Shown here: positions 34,401-41,539 of the stretch, one piece after another
How positions within the stretch are numbered: the stretch's first letter is position 1
How the letters are laid out: the number at the start of each line of letters is the position of its first letter
From: an uncultured bacterium
GTDB lineage: Bacteria > Verrucomicrobiota > Kiritimatiellia > RFP12 > UBA1067
Reading direction: 5' to 3'
Length of the DNA: 44,029 nucleotides
NCBI GenBank assembly: GCA_902800055.1
Contig: CADCCW010000015.1
Span: 1-44,029 of the forward strand
Notes under the pieces: generated by a model
Told to the model about the DNA's origin: nothing
Databases searched by the model: none
The model's input: only the letters and a program-made list of their open reading frames with translations
Translations under genes and position numbers: made by a program

Positions 34401-35142
34401 CCCGCACCCGAACGACTATCCGCCGGACATCGAGTTCGAGCACCAGGACCGCAACCCGCAGGTCTACGGCGAGTTCGTGTGGACCGGCTTCGACTACCTC
34501 GGCGAGCCCGACCCCTGCGCCGAGTCGGGCGGACGCAGCTCCTACTTCGGCATCTTCGACCTCGCGGGCATCCCGAAGGACCGCTACTGGCTCTACAAGG
34601 CGCACTGGCGGCCCGACGAGCCGACCGCCCACCTCCTGCCGCACTGGACCTGGCCCGGGCGCGAGGGCGAAGTGACGCCGGTCCACGTCTACACGAGCGG
34701 CGACGAGGCGGAGCTTTTCGTCAACGGCGTCTCGCAGGGACGCAAGCGCCGCGGCCAGTACGAGTACCGGCTGGTCTGGGACGATGTCCGCTATCAGCCG
34801 GGCGAGATCCGGGTGAAGACGTGGCGCGGCGGCAGGGAATGGGCCGAGGACTCGGTGAAGGCCGCGCTCAGGCCCGAGCGCATCGAGCGGAGCGAACGCA
34901 AGTTCGGCCGCCTCACCTTCATCACCTTCGCGCTCAAGGACTCAAACGGCACGCTCTGCCCGAACGCCGACCGCACCCTCCTCTTCGACGCCCGCCCCGG
35001 CACCACCCTCGTCTCGCTCTGCAACGGCGACGCGACGAGCCGCGAGAACTTCAAGGGGACGAAGATGCGCACCTTCCACGGGCTGCTCGTCGCCGCCGTC
35101 GAAGGGCCGGCCTCCGGCCTTGATGTTGCATTCGCGGACTAA
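31420..35142 (+). CDS. Secreted GH20 beta-hexosaminidase - GH2 beta-galactosidase fusion
   Basis: This single 1240-residue chain has two complete exo-glycosidase modules. After a signal peptide (to about residue 36), residues ~37-400 form a GH20 domain (FAWRGYMLDVSRHF, NVFHWHLTDGNGWR). Its catalytic pair is in HIGGDECGGW, Asp207-Glu208. Residues ~530-1240 form GH2: a sugar-binding fold (VRVPHDWAIERGF), GVCLHHDLGPVG, the acid/base Glu866 in MWSIGNELTEHSD, and the nucleophile Glu944 in VATETSSC. The usual N-terminal GH20b domain is missing. Together the modules could remove galactose and then N-acetylhexosamine from lactosamine-type glycans such as mucin or keratan chains (inference). The start was chosen at 31420 because the promoter lies just upstream. 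Confidence 0.92.
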   Translation: MKSTPVKTAAAGSPRGNRILPLTAAILACSLAAAAEAPRFAWRGYMLDVSRHFFNVDHIKQTLDLMHEHELNVFHWHLTDGNGWRLQIDRYPKLTEAGATRKANTNRWSTMWLDGASGEYGPFFYTKDQVRDIVRYASERGIRIVPEIDIPGHSGAAITAYPELGCTGCGNSGELCLGKESTFEMYRNILDEVVELFPGEVIHIGGDECGGWSWKKCPDCQSRIRELGIKNVHDLQGWATKRFAAYLEKKGRRLMGWDELATWDDLPRSVIIQSYRGAEYGVAAAKKGFDVVMSPDTFCYLDYVQGLENDPEEYQPFGVLVDIAKIARFDPCDGIPEDCRRHILGGQGNLWTELVADRRGAEWRTWPRLAALADVLRNGPAQDVPAFVKRMGAVSEDLVRRGVNAAPVGPLFKPVPDLLPGAHYEVVKAEERRRFDFAKMLPNPLDFSVLRFDLKNTGDPFRHIFATRDASMPKGSYRVDLDFERISMSAPDDEGFERGLKQLRALARPKRDGVMEFTGAVIVGGPEDAPCTVTLSSGWAFTLEGDEAERRVRVPHDWAIERGFLPAGACPAQGDLPFVGKGVYRRTFDSFAPPAGGRTYLTLDGVQCRSVVKLNGNVVGGRPFGYASETIDVTDALKIEGNVLEVEAENVPASSRWYPGSGIFRDVTVRICPPDHVKPNTLFVRTLEATEKSARVAVSFEWRGGVSNFTFTVENPRLWSPENPALYDLELFGEKFRYGIRTAEFDPQRGFFLNGVHRQLRGVCLHHDLGPVGAAFDRDFARRQLELLKEMGCDAIRTSHNPPAAALLDLCDELGLMVMDEAFDMWEEWKGDYANFWQDWHARDLAEFVRRDRSHPCVVMWSIGNELTEHSDATPERPIRIATELTSIVKANDPTRPVTFGSWASAPMTNGCQNTVDAFGANYLPFKYAEFLRLNPKVGLVATETSSCVSSRGEYFFPVVASPINGEGDLKRRRDEGREHMVRGGQMSGYDLWGPHPNDYPPDIEFEHQDRNPQVYGEFVWTGFDYLGEPDPCAESGGRSSYFGIFDLAGIPKDRYWLYKAHWRPDEPTAHLLPHWTWPGREGEVTPVHVYTSGDEAELFVNGVSQGRKRRGQYEYRLVWDDVRYQPGEIRVKTWRGGREWAEDSVKAALRPERIERSERKFGRLTFITFALKDSNGTLCPNADRTLLFDARPGTTLVSLCNGDATSRENFKGTKMRTFHGLLVAAVEGPASGLDVAFAD

Positions 35143-35186
35143 GTCGCACGCAATAAGCAACATAGCGCCGGAGCGGCGGAGCTGCT

Positions 35187-35225
35187 CGCAGTTTCGTCGG
35201 CTTCGGGCGGTGAGCTCGCCCCGCC
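35187..35225 (+). repeat. 39-bp direct repeat flanking higBA, left copy
   Basis: It matches 35941-35979 at 36 of 39 positions in the same orientation. It contains the GC-rich dyad around GAGCTC. With the right copy it brackets the toxin-antitoxin pair. Confidence 0.8.
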
Positions 35226-35241
35226 CTCCGCCGCTTGACGG

Positions 35242-35556
35242 TCAAAGCACAGCAGCCGCGCGCGGCGGCAAGAACTTGGGGATGAACTTCCTAATCTTGC
35301 TCCACGTGCCAGACTCGGCAACGCCGAGGTCATAGTTGCCCTGGAGATTAAGCCAGAACTGCGGCTCCATGCCGAAATACGCCCCAAGTCGAAGCGCTGT
35401 GTCCGCCGTGATCGACCGCTTCCCACGAACAATTGCGTTGATTCTCGGTGCCGGCACATGCAAGTCGAGGGCAAGCTGATTCTGGCTGATGCCCAGCGGC
35501 TTCAGGAACTCGGCGTCAAGTATCTCGCCAGGGTGAATTAGGTTTTTCGTGCGCAT
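35242..35556 (-). CDS. higA: HigA-type antitoxin, Xre-family HTH
   Basis: The 104-residue antitoxin has the family opening HPGEILDAEFLKPLGIS and a helix-turn-helix (ISQNQLALDLHVPAPRINAI, residues about 24-43), followed by TADTALRLGAYFGMEPQFWLNLQ. It binds its operator and neutralises HigB. The ATG at 35556 is chosen over one at 35562 because GGAGG then lies 8 nt upstream rather than 2. It follows the toxin gene by 13 nt, the usual higBA order. Confidence 0.93.
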   Translation of the reverse strand: MRTKNLIHPGEILDAEFLKPLGISQNQLALDLHVPAPRINAIVRGKRSITADTALRLGAYFGMEPQFWLNLQGNYDLGVAESGTWSKIRKFIPKFLPPRAAAVL

Positions 35557-35569
35557 TTCCATTTCCTCC

Positions 35570-35848
35570 TCAATGATAGTCAACGATTTCCACGTCCTCG
35601 GCGTTCGAGCCGACCCACTTGAAACATACACGCCACTGGTCGTTGACACGTATGCTCCACCGCCCTTCCATGTCTCCGACGAGCTGCTCCAGTCTGTTGC
35701 CCGGCGGTACTCGCAGCGTCTCAATTTTCGTCGCGGCTGCAATCATATCGAGTTTGCGTAGGGCAACACGCGCAATGGAGGCGAAACGGCGGTTCCCGCC
35801 GGTTTCGTACAACTCGCGTGTGTCTTTGTCCTTGAACGATGAAATCAT
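35570..35848 (-). CDS. higB: HigB-type RelE-fold mRNA interferase toxin
   Basis: The 92-residue toxin belongs to the RelE/HigB family, which cleaves mRNA on the ribosome. Family landmarks are ISSFKDKDTRELYETG, LRVPPGNRLEQLVGD, WSIRVNDQWRVCFKW and the terminal EIVDYH. The start at 35848 is preferred over an upstream ATG at 35893: the shorter form begins at the conserved MISSF and the -10 box lies 7 nt before it. It is the first gene of the operon and is predicted to be leaderless. Confidence 0.93.
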   Translation of the reverse strand: MISSFKDKDTRELYETGGNRRFASIARVALRKLDMIAAATKIETLRVPPGNRLEQLVGDMEGRWSIRVNDQWRVCFKWVGSNAEDVEIVDYH

Positions 35849-35855
35849 GACGCGT

Positions 35856-35861
35856 ATTATA
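35856..35861 (-). promoter_or_regulatory. -10 box of higBA
   Basis: Minus-strand TATAAT, 7 nt before the higB ATG. It lies in TTATATAAT between ACGCG and CGCGT arms about 15 nt apart, a possible operator for HigA. Confidence 0.6.
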
Positions 35862-35940
35862 TAACGTCTCGCGTAATATGTCAACGGGGGCACCCCGCAT
35901 AGCGCCCGCTTCGCGGCTCACTTCGTTCGGGGGATGCGGG

Positions 35941-35979
35941 CGCAGTTTTGGCGGCTTCGGGCGGGGAGCTCGCCCCGCC
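35941..35979 (+). repeat. 39-bp direct repeat flanking higBA, right copy
   Basis: Same orientation as 35187-35225 with three mismatches. The stem GGCGGGG / CCCCGCC with an AGCTCG loop can form a hairpin. Confidence 0.8.
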
Positions 35980-36115
35980 GAACGTTCGGCCTCCTAACGC
36001 GCCTCGCTCGGGATTCTCGACACTGACCGCAACCCATTTCCGTTCCTAACGCGTTTAGGTCTCGAATCACGTCGTCGGGACGACTCCCCGCCCTCTGCCG
36101 CGCCGGCGCCCAACA

Positions 36116-36160
36116 TGCGCACCCTGCATCATCAAGCATCGCGCCGCAACATCGGCATCA
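36116..36160 (+). repeat. ~45-bp diverged direct repeat, copy 1
   Basis: It shares the core CGCAACATCG and the CACCCTG start with 36847-36893, and most positions align. Each copy precedes a fragment of the same C-terminal coding sequence, so the two appear to be ends of a duplicated block. Confidence 0.6.
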
Positions 36161-36194
36161 GCCATCATCCGCGGCACTTTGGCCGCGGGGATGC

Positions 36195-36719
36195 TCAGTC
36201 AGCAAACACCACCGCATTTTGCAAAATGCTGTGGTAGGCAACGTGGCTTGTCAAACTCGAGAACATCTTAGGCAAATACGATTCGCCTCCATCTTCCATA
36301 AACAAAATGTGGTCTTGCTCTTCCAGGACTGTTTTCAACGGCTTGGGCATCCACAAAATCCCTTGGTATGGAGTCGGTGAAATAATATAGCTGTTGAGAA
36401 TGACATTCGGATCTCCCAGCCGTTTCTCGATATCCTTGACCCGACGGCAGAATTTGACCTTGTCGTTATCTGCCTTTTCGTTGTGCATCCCGTGAGGTTC
36501 AATGAAGGTGATATACTGTTTCTCGCCCTCGACCACCCACAATATGAAATCAGGATGGAAGTTCGAAGCTTCCGCAAAGCCAACACCTTTGCCGCGACTG
36601 AGGTTTCGGAGCAGATAAATCTCCTGCCCTTTCGCGGCAAATTCCGACTTGTGTTTCTTGGCATATTTGCACAATTCCGTCACAAACTGAAACTCGCTGT
36701 CGTTGAGCGAAAGCGGCAT
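36195..36719 (-). pseudogene. C-terminal fragment of a large helicase/type III restriction-like protein
   Basis: The frame (174 residues from an ATG at 36719) resembles the C-terminus of DEAD/DEAH helicase or type III restriction Res subunits. Landmarks are FQFVTELCKYAKKHKSEF, a basic LLRNLSRGKGVGFAEA, then NFHPDFILWVVEGEKQYITF-IEPHG, which looks like a nuclease-fold D...E-x-x core. Nothing corresponding to helicase motifs remains. The frame stays open upstream of the ATG to about 36764 with coding-like residues (YQISIMPLSLND), as expected if the 5' part was deleted. A weak -10 (TAGTAT) precedes it, so expression as a small protein cannot be excluded. Base composition is more AT-rich than neighbouring housekeeping genes, suggesting transfer. 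Confidence 0.5.
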
Positions 36720-36846
36720 AATCGAAATCTGGTATACTACACACCAAACACGAGAAAGTCCTTGTCAGCCTATGCTACGCAGCGAGTGTTGCACTAGCTA
36801 CTGGCTGGCGGGTGCGGATTCGGATGTAATCTGAATGTCTCACCGT

Positions 36847-36893
36847 CGCGTGCACCCTGTTTCATCCAGCAGCGCACCGCAACATCGACATCA
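36847..36893 (+). repeat. ~45-bp diverged direct repeat, copy 2
   Basis: Partner of 36116-36160. It lies in the gene-free stretch 36768-37139, which otherwise holds only the decayed fragment at 37072-37130. Confidence 0.6.
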
Positions 36894-37071
36894 TAAGCTC
36901 GCAGGGTCATAGGCCTTGGCGATTACCACTAGAACTCACAACACCGCACGTTCCAACCGCACGCTTCTCATCCACCTTGCAGGTCACCAGCGGCACATCC
37001 TTCTATATGATGATGACATAACATTGAAATATGGCACCTCATTTCTGACTTCTTCGCCTCCATGGCTAATG

Positions 37072-37130
37072 CAGCAAACACATCATTTCTCCAAAATGGC
37101 TGCGATTGCGGGCACATTTCTTCAACTCGA
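37072..37130 (-). pseudogene. Decayed second copy of the same C-terminus
   Basis: On the plus strand this shares CAGCAAACAC and an ACTCGA end with 36199-36260, with about two thirds of positions similar. On the minus strand it reads QPFWRNDVFAAL, against HSILQNAVVFAD in the better-preserved copy. No start or long frame remains. Confidence 0.35.
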
Positions 37131-37139
37131 CACTTTGGT

Positions 37140-38504
37140 TTAATGATTATAGTGAGTGAAATGTCGTCTGAACCCGTCTTTCGAATCGTCTTTCATGTAG
37201 AGCTCTAAAAGTTCAAACACCTCCAACATTCCTTCTCGTTCAGATTTCAGACTGCCAATCTTCCAATATTCTGCTTTAAAATTTTGCAAACGCCGTTTCG
37301 CCATACCAATTCTCATTTGAATTGCATTTTGCAATTTTGCTTCATATCCATATGGCACTCTTACGTAATCCCCTTCTGCAAATTCCGCAGGGGATGTGCA
37401 TATAACTTCAGTGCCATCTAAATACCTTATGACATCTCTTTTATCCCTTACTTTGAATTTAAGCCTCACAATTTTTGGCTCTGCCTCAAATACATTGGAA
37501 TATATGTCTAATATTGCGTTACGCAAAACAGAATCCTTCATCCACCCTATATCTTTTCGAACCTTATTGATTACCGACCACTTAGACGCAGATGGCTTAT
37601 ATGAATATAGTTTTATCCAAGCATCAATACTCTCCAAAGGCTTAATGCAAAGTGAAAACATGAACTCCTGGCATACGTCAAATTCTTGCATCTTTAGGCA
37701 TCGGTCTGTGTAATCGCTTAACCTCATTTTAACCCATTTTATACCGTTTAATCTCACACCAAACCGCCTTACCTTATTAAATCGAGTTCCAGTCTTCATC
37801 CAATTCTCTGGGTCATTGTTGATAGTGGCATATGTAACAACACCCACAACATGCCCATCGCTATCGACAATGGCACCCCCACTATTTCCTTGAACAAACG
37901 GAATATCAACCTCTAAACTGTCAGGTCCTATTCCCAACACCCTCCCCGAAAGCGAGGTAACCACGCCAGCACCATCACTATTACCGTATGTCTTAACTTG
38001 TTTCTCGATAAATATATCATCTGAAGCAATCAACCCCTCGCGCTGCCCGGCAACGTCCTTAACTTTAATGCGAACCAGATCTCTGTCCGATGCCACTTCA
38101 ATAAAAACGTCTTTCTCTTTCTTTGAAATCTCTGAAGGTTCAAAAGAGACTTTTTTGCCATCCTCAACATATTGTGCAGTAATTGTTCGAATACTTCTTG
38201 CCACATGTTCATTTGTCACAAGCCATTTTTCCCCATCCATTTTACAAATGAACCCAGAGCCGACGCCTTTACTATTTTTGACTACCACAGTATTCCTCAG
38301 AACCATTTTTTCAATACTCGGCTGTATGATGAACGGCTCAACTGTATCGTTCGTGTTGTCGGCAAAACCTTCATTCGCGTTGTCGGCGAAACCTGGTCTC
38401 GGCAAAATAGCCATTAGCAATATACATATAGCACTATACATCCGACAAATAAGTTTTTTTCTTCCTTGAAATGCACGCGACCAATCACATGTGTAGTTGT
38501 CCAT
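37140..38504 (-). CDS. Secreted trypsin-like serine protease
   Basis: The 454-residue product has an N-terminal signal segment (basic QGRKKLICR, then SAICILLMAILPRPGFA, cleavage near residue 40). A trypsin/DegP-type peptidase domain follows, with His100 in TNEHVA, Asp142 in ASDRDLVRI and Ser208 in VQGNSGGAI. A ~230-residue C-terminal region (from about 225) has no recognised domain, and no PDZ is visible. Of the two close ATGs, 38504 is chosen because AGGAGG lies 8 nt upstream. The gene is markedly more AT-rich than the surrounding DNA, suggesting acquisition. It is preceded by a 420-nt structured leader or RNA gene that starts at a consensus promoter. Confidence 0.85.
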   Translation of the reverse strand: MDNYTCDWSRAFQGRKKLICRMYSAICILLMAILPRPGFADNANEGFADNTNDTVEPFIIQPSIEKMVLRNTVVVKNSKGVGSGFICKMDGEKWLVTNEHVARSIRTITAQYVEDGKKVSFEPSEISKKEKDVFIEVASDRDLVRIKVKDVAGQREGLIASDDIFIEKQVKTYGNSDGAGVVTSLSGRVLGIGPDSLEVDIPFVQGNSGGAIVDSDGHVVGVVTYATINNDPENWMKTGTRFNKVRRFGVRLNGIKWVKMRLSDYTDRCLKMQEFDVCQEFMFSLCIKPLESIDAWIKLYSYKPSASKWSVINKVRKDIGWMKDSVLRNAILDIYSNVFEAEPKIVRLKFKVRDKRDVIRYLDGTEVICTSPAEFAEGDYVRVPYGYEAKLQNAIQMRIGMAKRRLQNFKAEYWKIGSLKSEREGMLEVFELLELYMKDDSKDGFRRHFTHYNH

Positions 38505-38588
38505 AGACATTGCCTCCTTTTGCCGCAAAATTTTATATCGCCTCTCCTCTCGCGACAAAAGAAGAGCGGCACACTTTCGAAATCCAAT

Positions 38589-38923
38589 TTCAGGAGAGGC
38601 ACCGCTAAGAGCCTATACGGAAAATGAATAAGAAAGTGCGCCGCGTGATTATCACGCAACGCACCATCGCATTTCGCTTCCGTATTTAGAAATTAGCGGT
38701 TTCTCCTGAAGCTACTATACGCTGTTGCGTACGCTGCTGCGGGCGTCGGATGCGTTTCCGCAGCTCCTCGGTCTGGAACGCGGCAAGAGTGCCGCGTTTC
38801 CTTGCGAGGTTTTGGCCTTGGCCTTTCGGCTTCGGCCCGGTGCCCTCCTATGCGCTATGGCATTGGAGGACGATGTCAAAGAACTATAGTCGCCAGGTGT
38901 GATTGCCCACCTTTCGACGGAAT
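38589..38923 (-). ncRNA. Candidate structured RNA or long structured leader
   Basis: On the minus strand seven hairpins follow one another from the expected transcription start: 38889-38918, 38844-38869, 38814-38837 (GAAA tetraloop), 38766-38809 (11 bp plus outer 5 bp), 38736-38764, 38718-38731 and 38589-38710. The last is a 122-nt nested hairpin with arms TTCAGGAGA / TCTCCTGAA, ACCGCTAA / TTAGCGGT and ATACGGA / TCCGTAT. Its tip, GTGCG-TT-GCGTGA with TCACGC-GG-CGCAC, pairs fully through two G-U wobbles only if the minus strand is transcribed. No RNase P, tmRNA, SRP or 6S signature was found. The downstream protease starts 85 nt after the last hairpin. Confidence 0.6.
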
Positions 38924-38929
38924 GTTTGA

Positions 38930-38938
38930 ATTATACCA
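38930..38938 (-). promoter_or_regulatory. Extended -10 promoter of the structured RNA
   Basis: Minus-strand TGGTATAAT identical to those before dnaG and the phosphofructokinase. Unlike them, no start codon follows closely; the next is the protease ATG about 425 nt away. The first hairpin begins 11 nt downstream. Confidence 0.75.
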
Positions 38939-38956
38939 AATTTCCGCAGACTCATG

Positions 38957-38978
38957 TTGCGAATCCCATCAATCGCAA
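38957..38978. other. Hairpin in the ettA-ncRNA gap
   Basis: Perfect arms TTGCGA / TCGCAA with a 10-nt loop lie in the 130-nt gap after ettA. No T tract follows on the minus strand, so it is not a classical terminator. No gene is visible at 38939-39070. Confidence 0.4.
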
Positions 38979-39070
38979 AAATTTAGCTCGCTGACGGAAC
39001 GTTGGCGATCGCAGGGAAAGATGAGAAACGCCTCAATGGTGGGTCGGGGTCGGGCGGCAAGGCCGCTGCG

Positions 39071-40675
<1,605 letters not shown>

Positions 40676-40703
40676 TTTGCTTTCTCCTTGACTGTTGCCT
40701 GTT

Positions 40704-41537
40704 TTAGATCTCCGCGCCGCCGCGCACGAACGCCGCGGCGAGCCCCTTCCAGTCCTCGACCGAGAGCTCCTCGGCGCGGGCGGTGGACTCGAGGAGCCCG
40801 CGGAAAACGCCGCCGAGCTGCTTGCGCCGGTGCTCGAAGCCGCGCTTGACGATGCGCCTGAACATGCGGCGCTCCTCGGGCGACATCGCCGCGGCGCGGT
40901 CGTGGCGGACGAGCCGCACCACCGCCGACCCCACCTCCGGCCGCGGCCAGAAGCAGGAGGCGGACACCTTGCGCACGACCTCGACGTCGTAGTCGAGCTG
41001 GGCGAGCACCCCGGCGAGGCCGCGGGCGCGCGAGCCTTCCTTCGCCGCGAGCCGGTCCGCGACCTCGGTCTGCATCAGCGCGGTCATCGCGGCCGGGGCG
41101 CGGCGCTCGACGAGCTCGAGGAGGATGCGGGTGCCGGCCTGGTAGGGGAGGTTGGAGACCATGCAGTCGAAGGCGGCGGGGTCGAAGGCGGCGAAGGCGC
41201 CGCGGCCGGCAATCACGTCCAGAGCGTCGCCATCGACGACGGAGAGGCCGGCCGGGCTGCCGAGCGCGGCGGCGAGGCGCGCGGCAAGCGCGGGGTCCTT
41301 CTCGACCGCGGTCACGCGGCAGCCGCGGGCGAGCAGCTCTTCGGTCATGACGCCGAGGCCGGGGCCAATCTCAAGCACCGCCGGCGCGGCAGTTCCGGCG
41401 CAGGGCGCGAGGCCGGCGTCGACGATGGCCTTGAGCACGTTGAGGTCGACGAGGAAGTTCTGCCCCATCGTGCGGTTGGGGCGGAAGCCGTTGGCGAGGC
41501 ACCATTCGCGAACCTGGGAGGGGCTCGTCAAGTTCAT
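40704..41537 (-). CDS. rsmA: 16S rRNA (A1518/A1519) dimethyltransferase RsmA/KsgA
   Basis: This enzyme dimethylates two adjacent adenines in the terminal helix of 16S rRNA during small-subunit maturation. The 277-residue product has GQNFLVDLNVL, the SAM-binding LEIGPGLGVMTEELL (about 52-66), VEKDPALA and the catalytic SNLPYQAGTRILLE (about 122-135). The ATG at 41537 lies 2 nt after the AsmA-like stop, and GGAGG in the last codons of that gene is 9 nt upstream, so translation is coupled. It is located just downstream of a 16S gene and tRNAs. Confidence 0.95.
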   Translation of the reverse strand: MNLTSPSQVREWCLANGFRPNRTMGQNFLVDLNVLKAIVDAGLAPCAGTAAPAVLEIGPGLGVMTEELLARGCRVTAVEKDPALAARLAAALGSPAGLSVVDGDALDVIAGRGAFAAFDPAAFDCMVSNLPYQAGTRILLELVERRAPAAMTALMQTEVADRLAAKEGSRARGLAGVLAQLDYDVEVVRKVSASCFWPRPEVGSAVVRLVRHDRAAAMSPEERRMFRRIVKRGFEHRRKQLGGVFRGLLESTARAEELSVEDWKGLAAAFVRGGAEI

Positions 41538-41539
41538 CT

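Larger units (their letters stand above)
35862..36194. other. Gene-free, repeat-bearing stretch
   Basis: No coding sequence is supported here. It contains the right copy of the 39-bp repeat (35941-35979), a partial further GC-rich repeat around 36083-36101, and the first copy of the 45-bp repeat at 36116-36160. Confidence 0.6.

Noticed and set aside
35849..35893. Longer HigB start
   Set aside because: It would place the start upstream of the -10 box and add residues not seen in the family.
36116..36893. CRISPR array
   Set aside because: Only two diverged copies separated by about 690 bp, with no regular spacers and no cas genes.
36916..37143. Plus-strand 75-residue frame
   Set aside because: It overlaps a decayed minus-strand fragment and has no promoter, SD sequence or recognisable features.
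38505..38938. Retron msr-msd, tmRNA or RNase P RNA for the hairpin array
   Set aside because: No reverse transcriptase lies in the window. The tmRNA tRNA-like ends and tag frame are absent, as are the conserved RNase P core sequences such as GAGGAAAGTCC.
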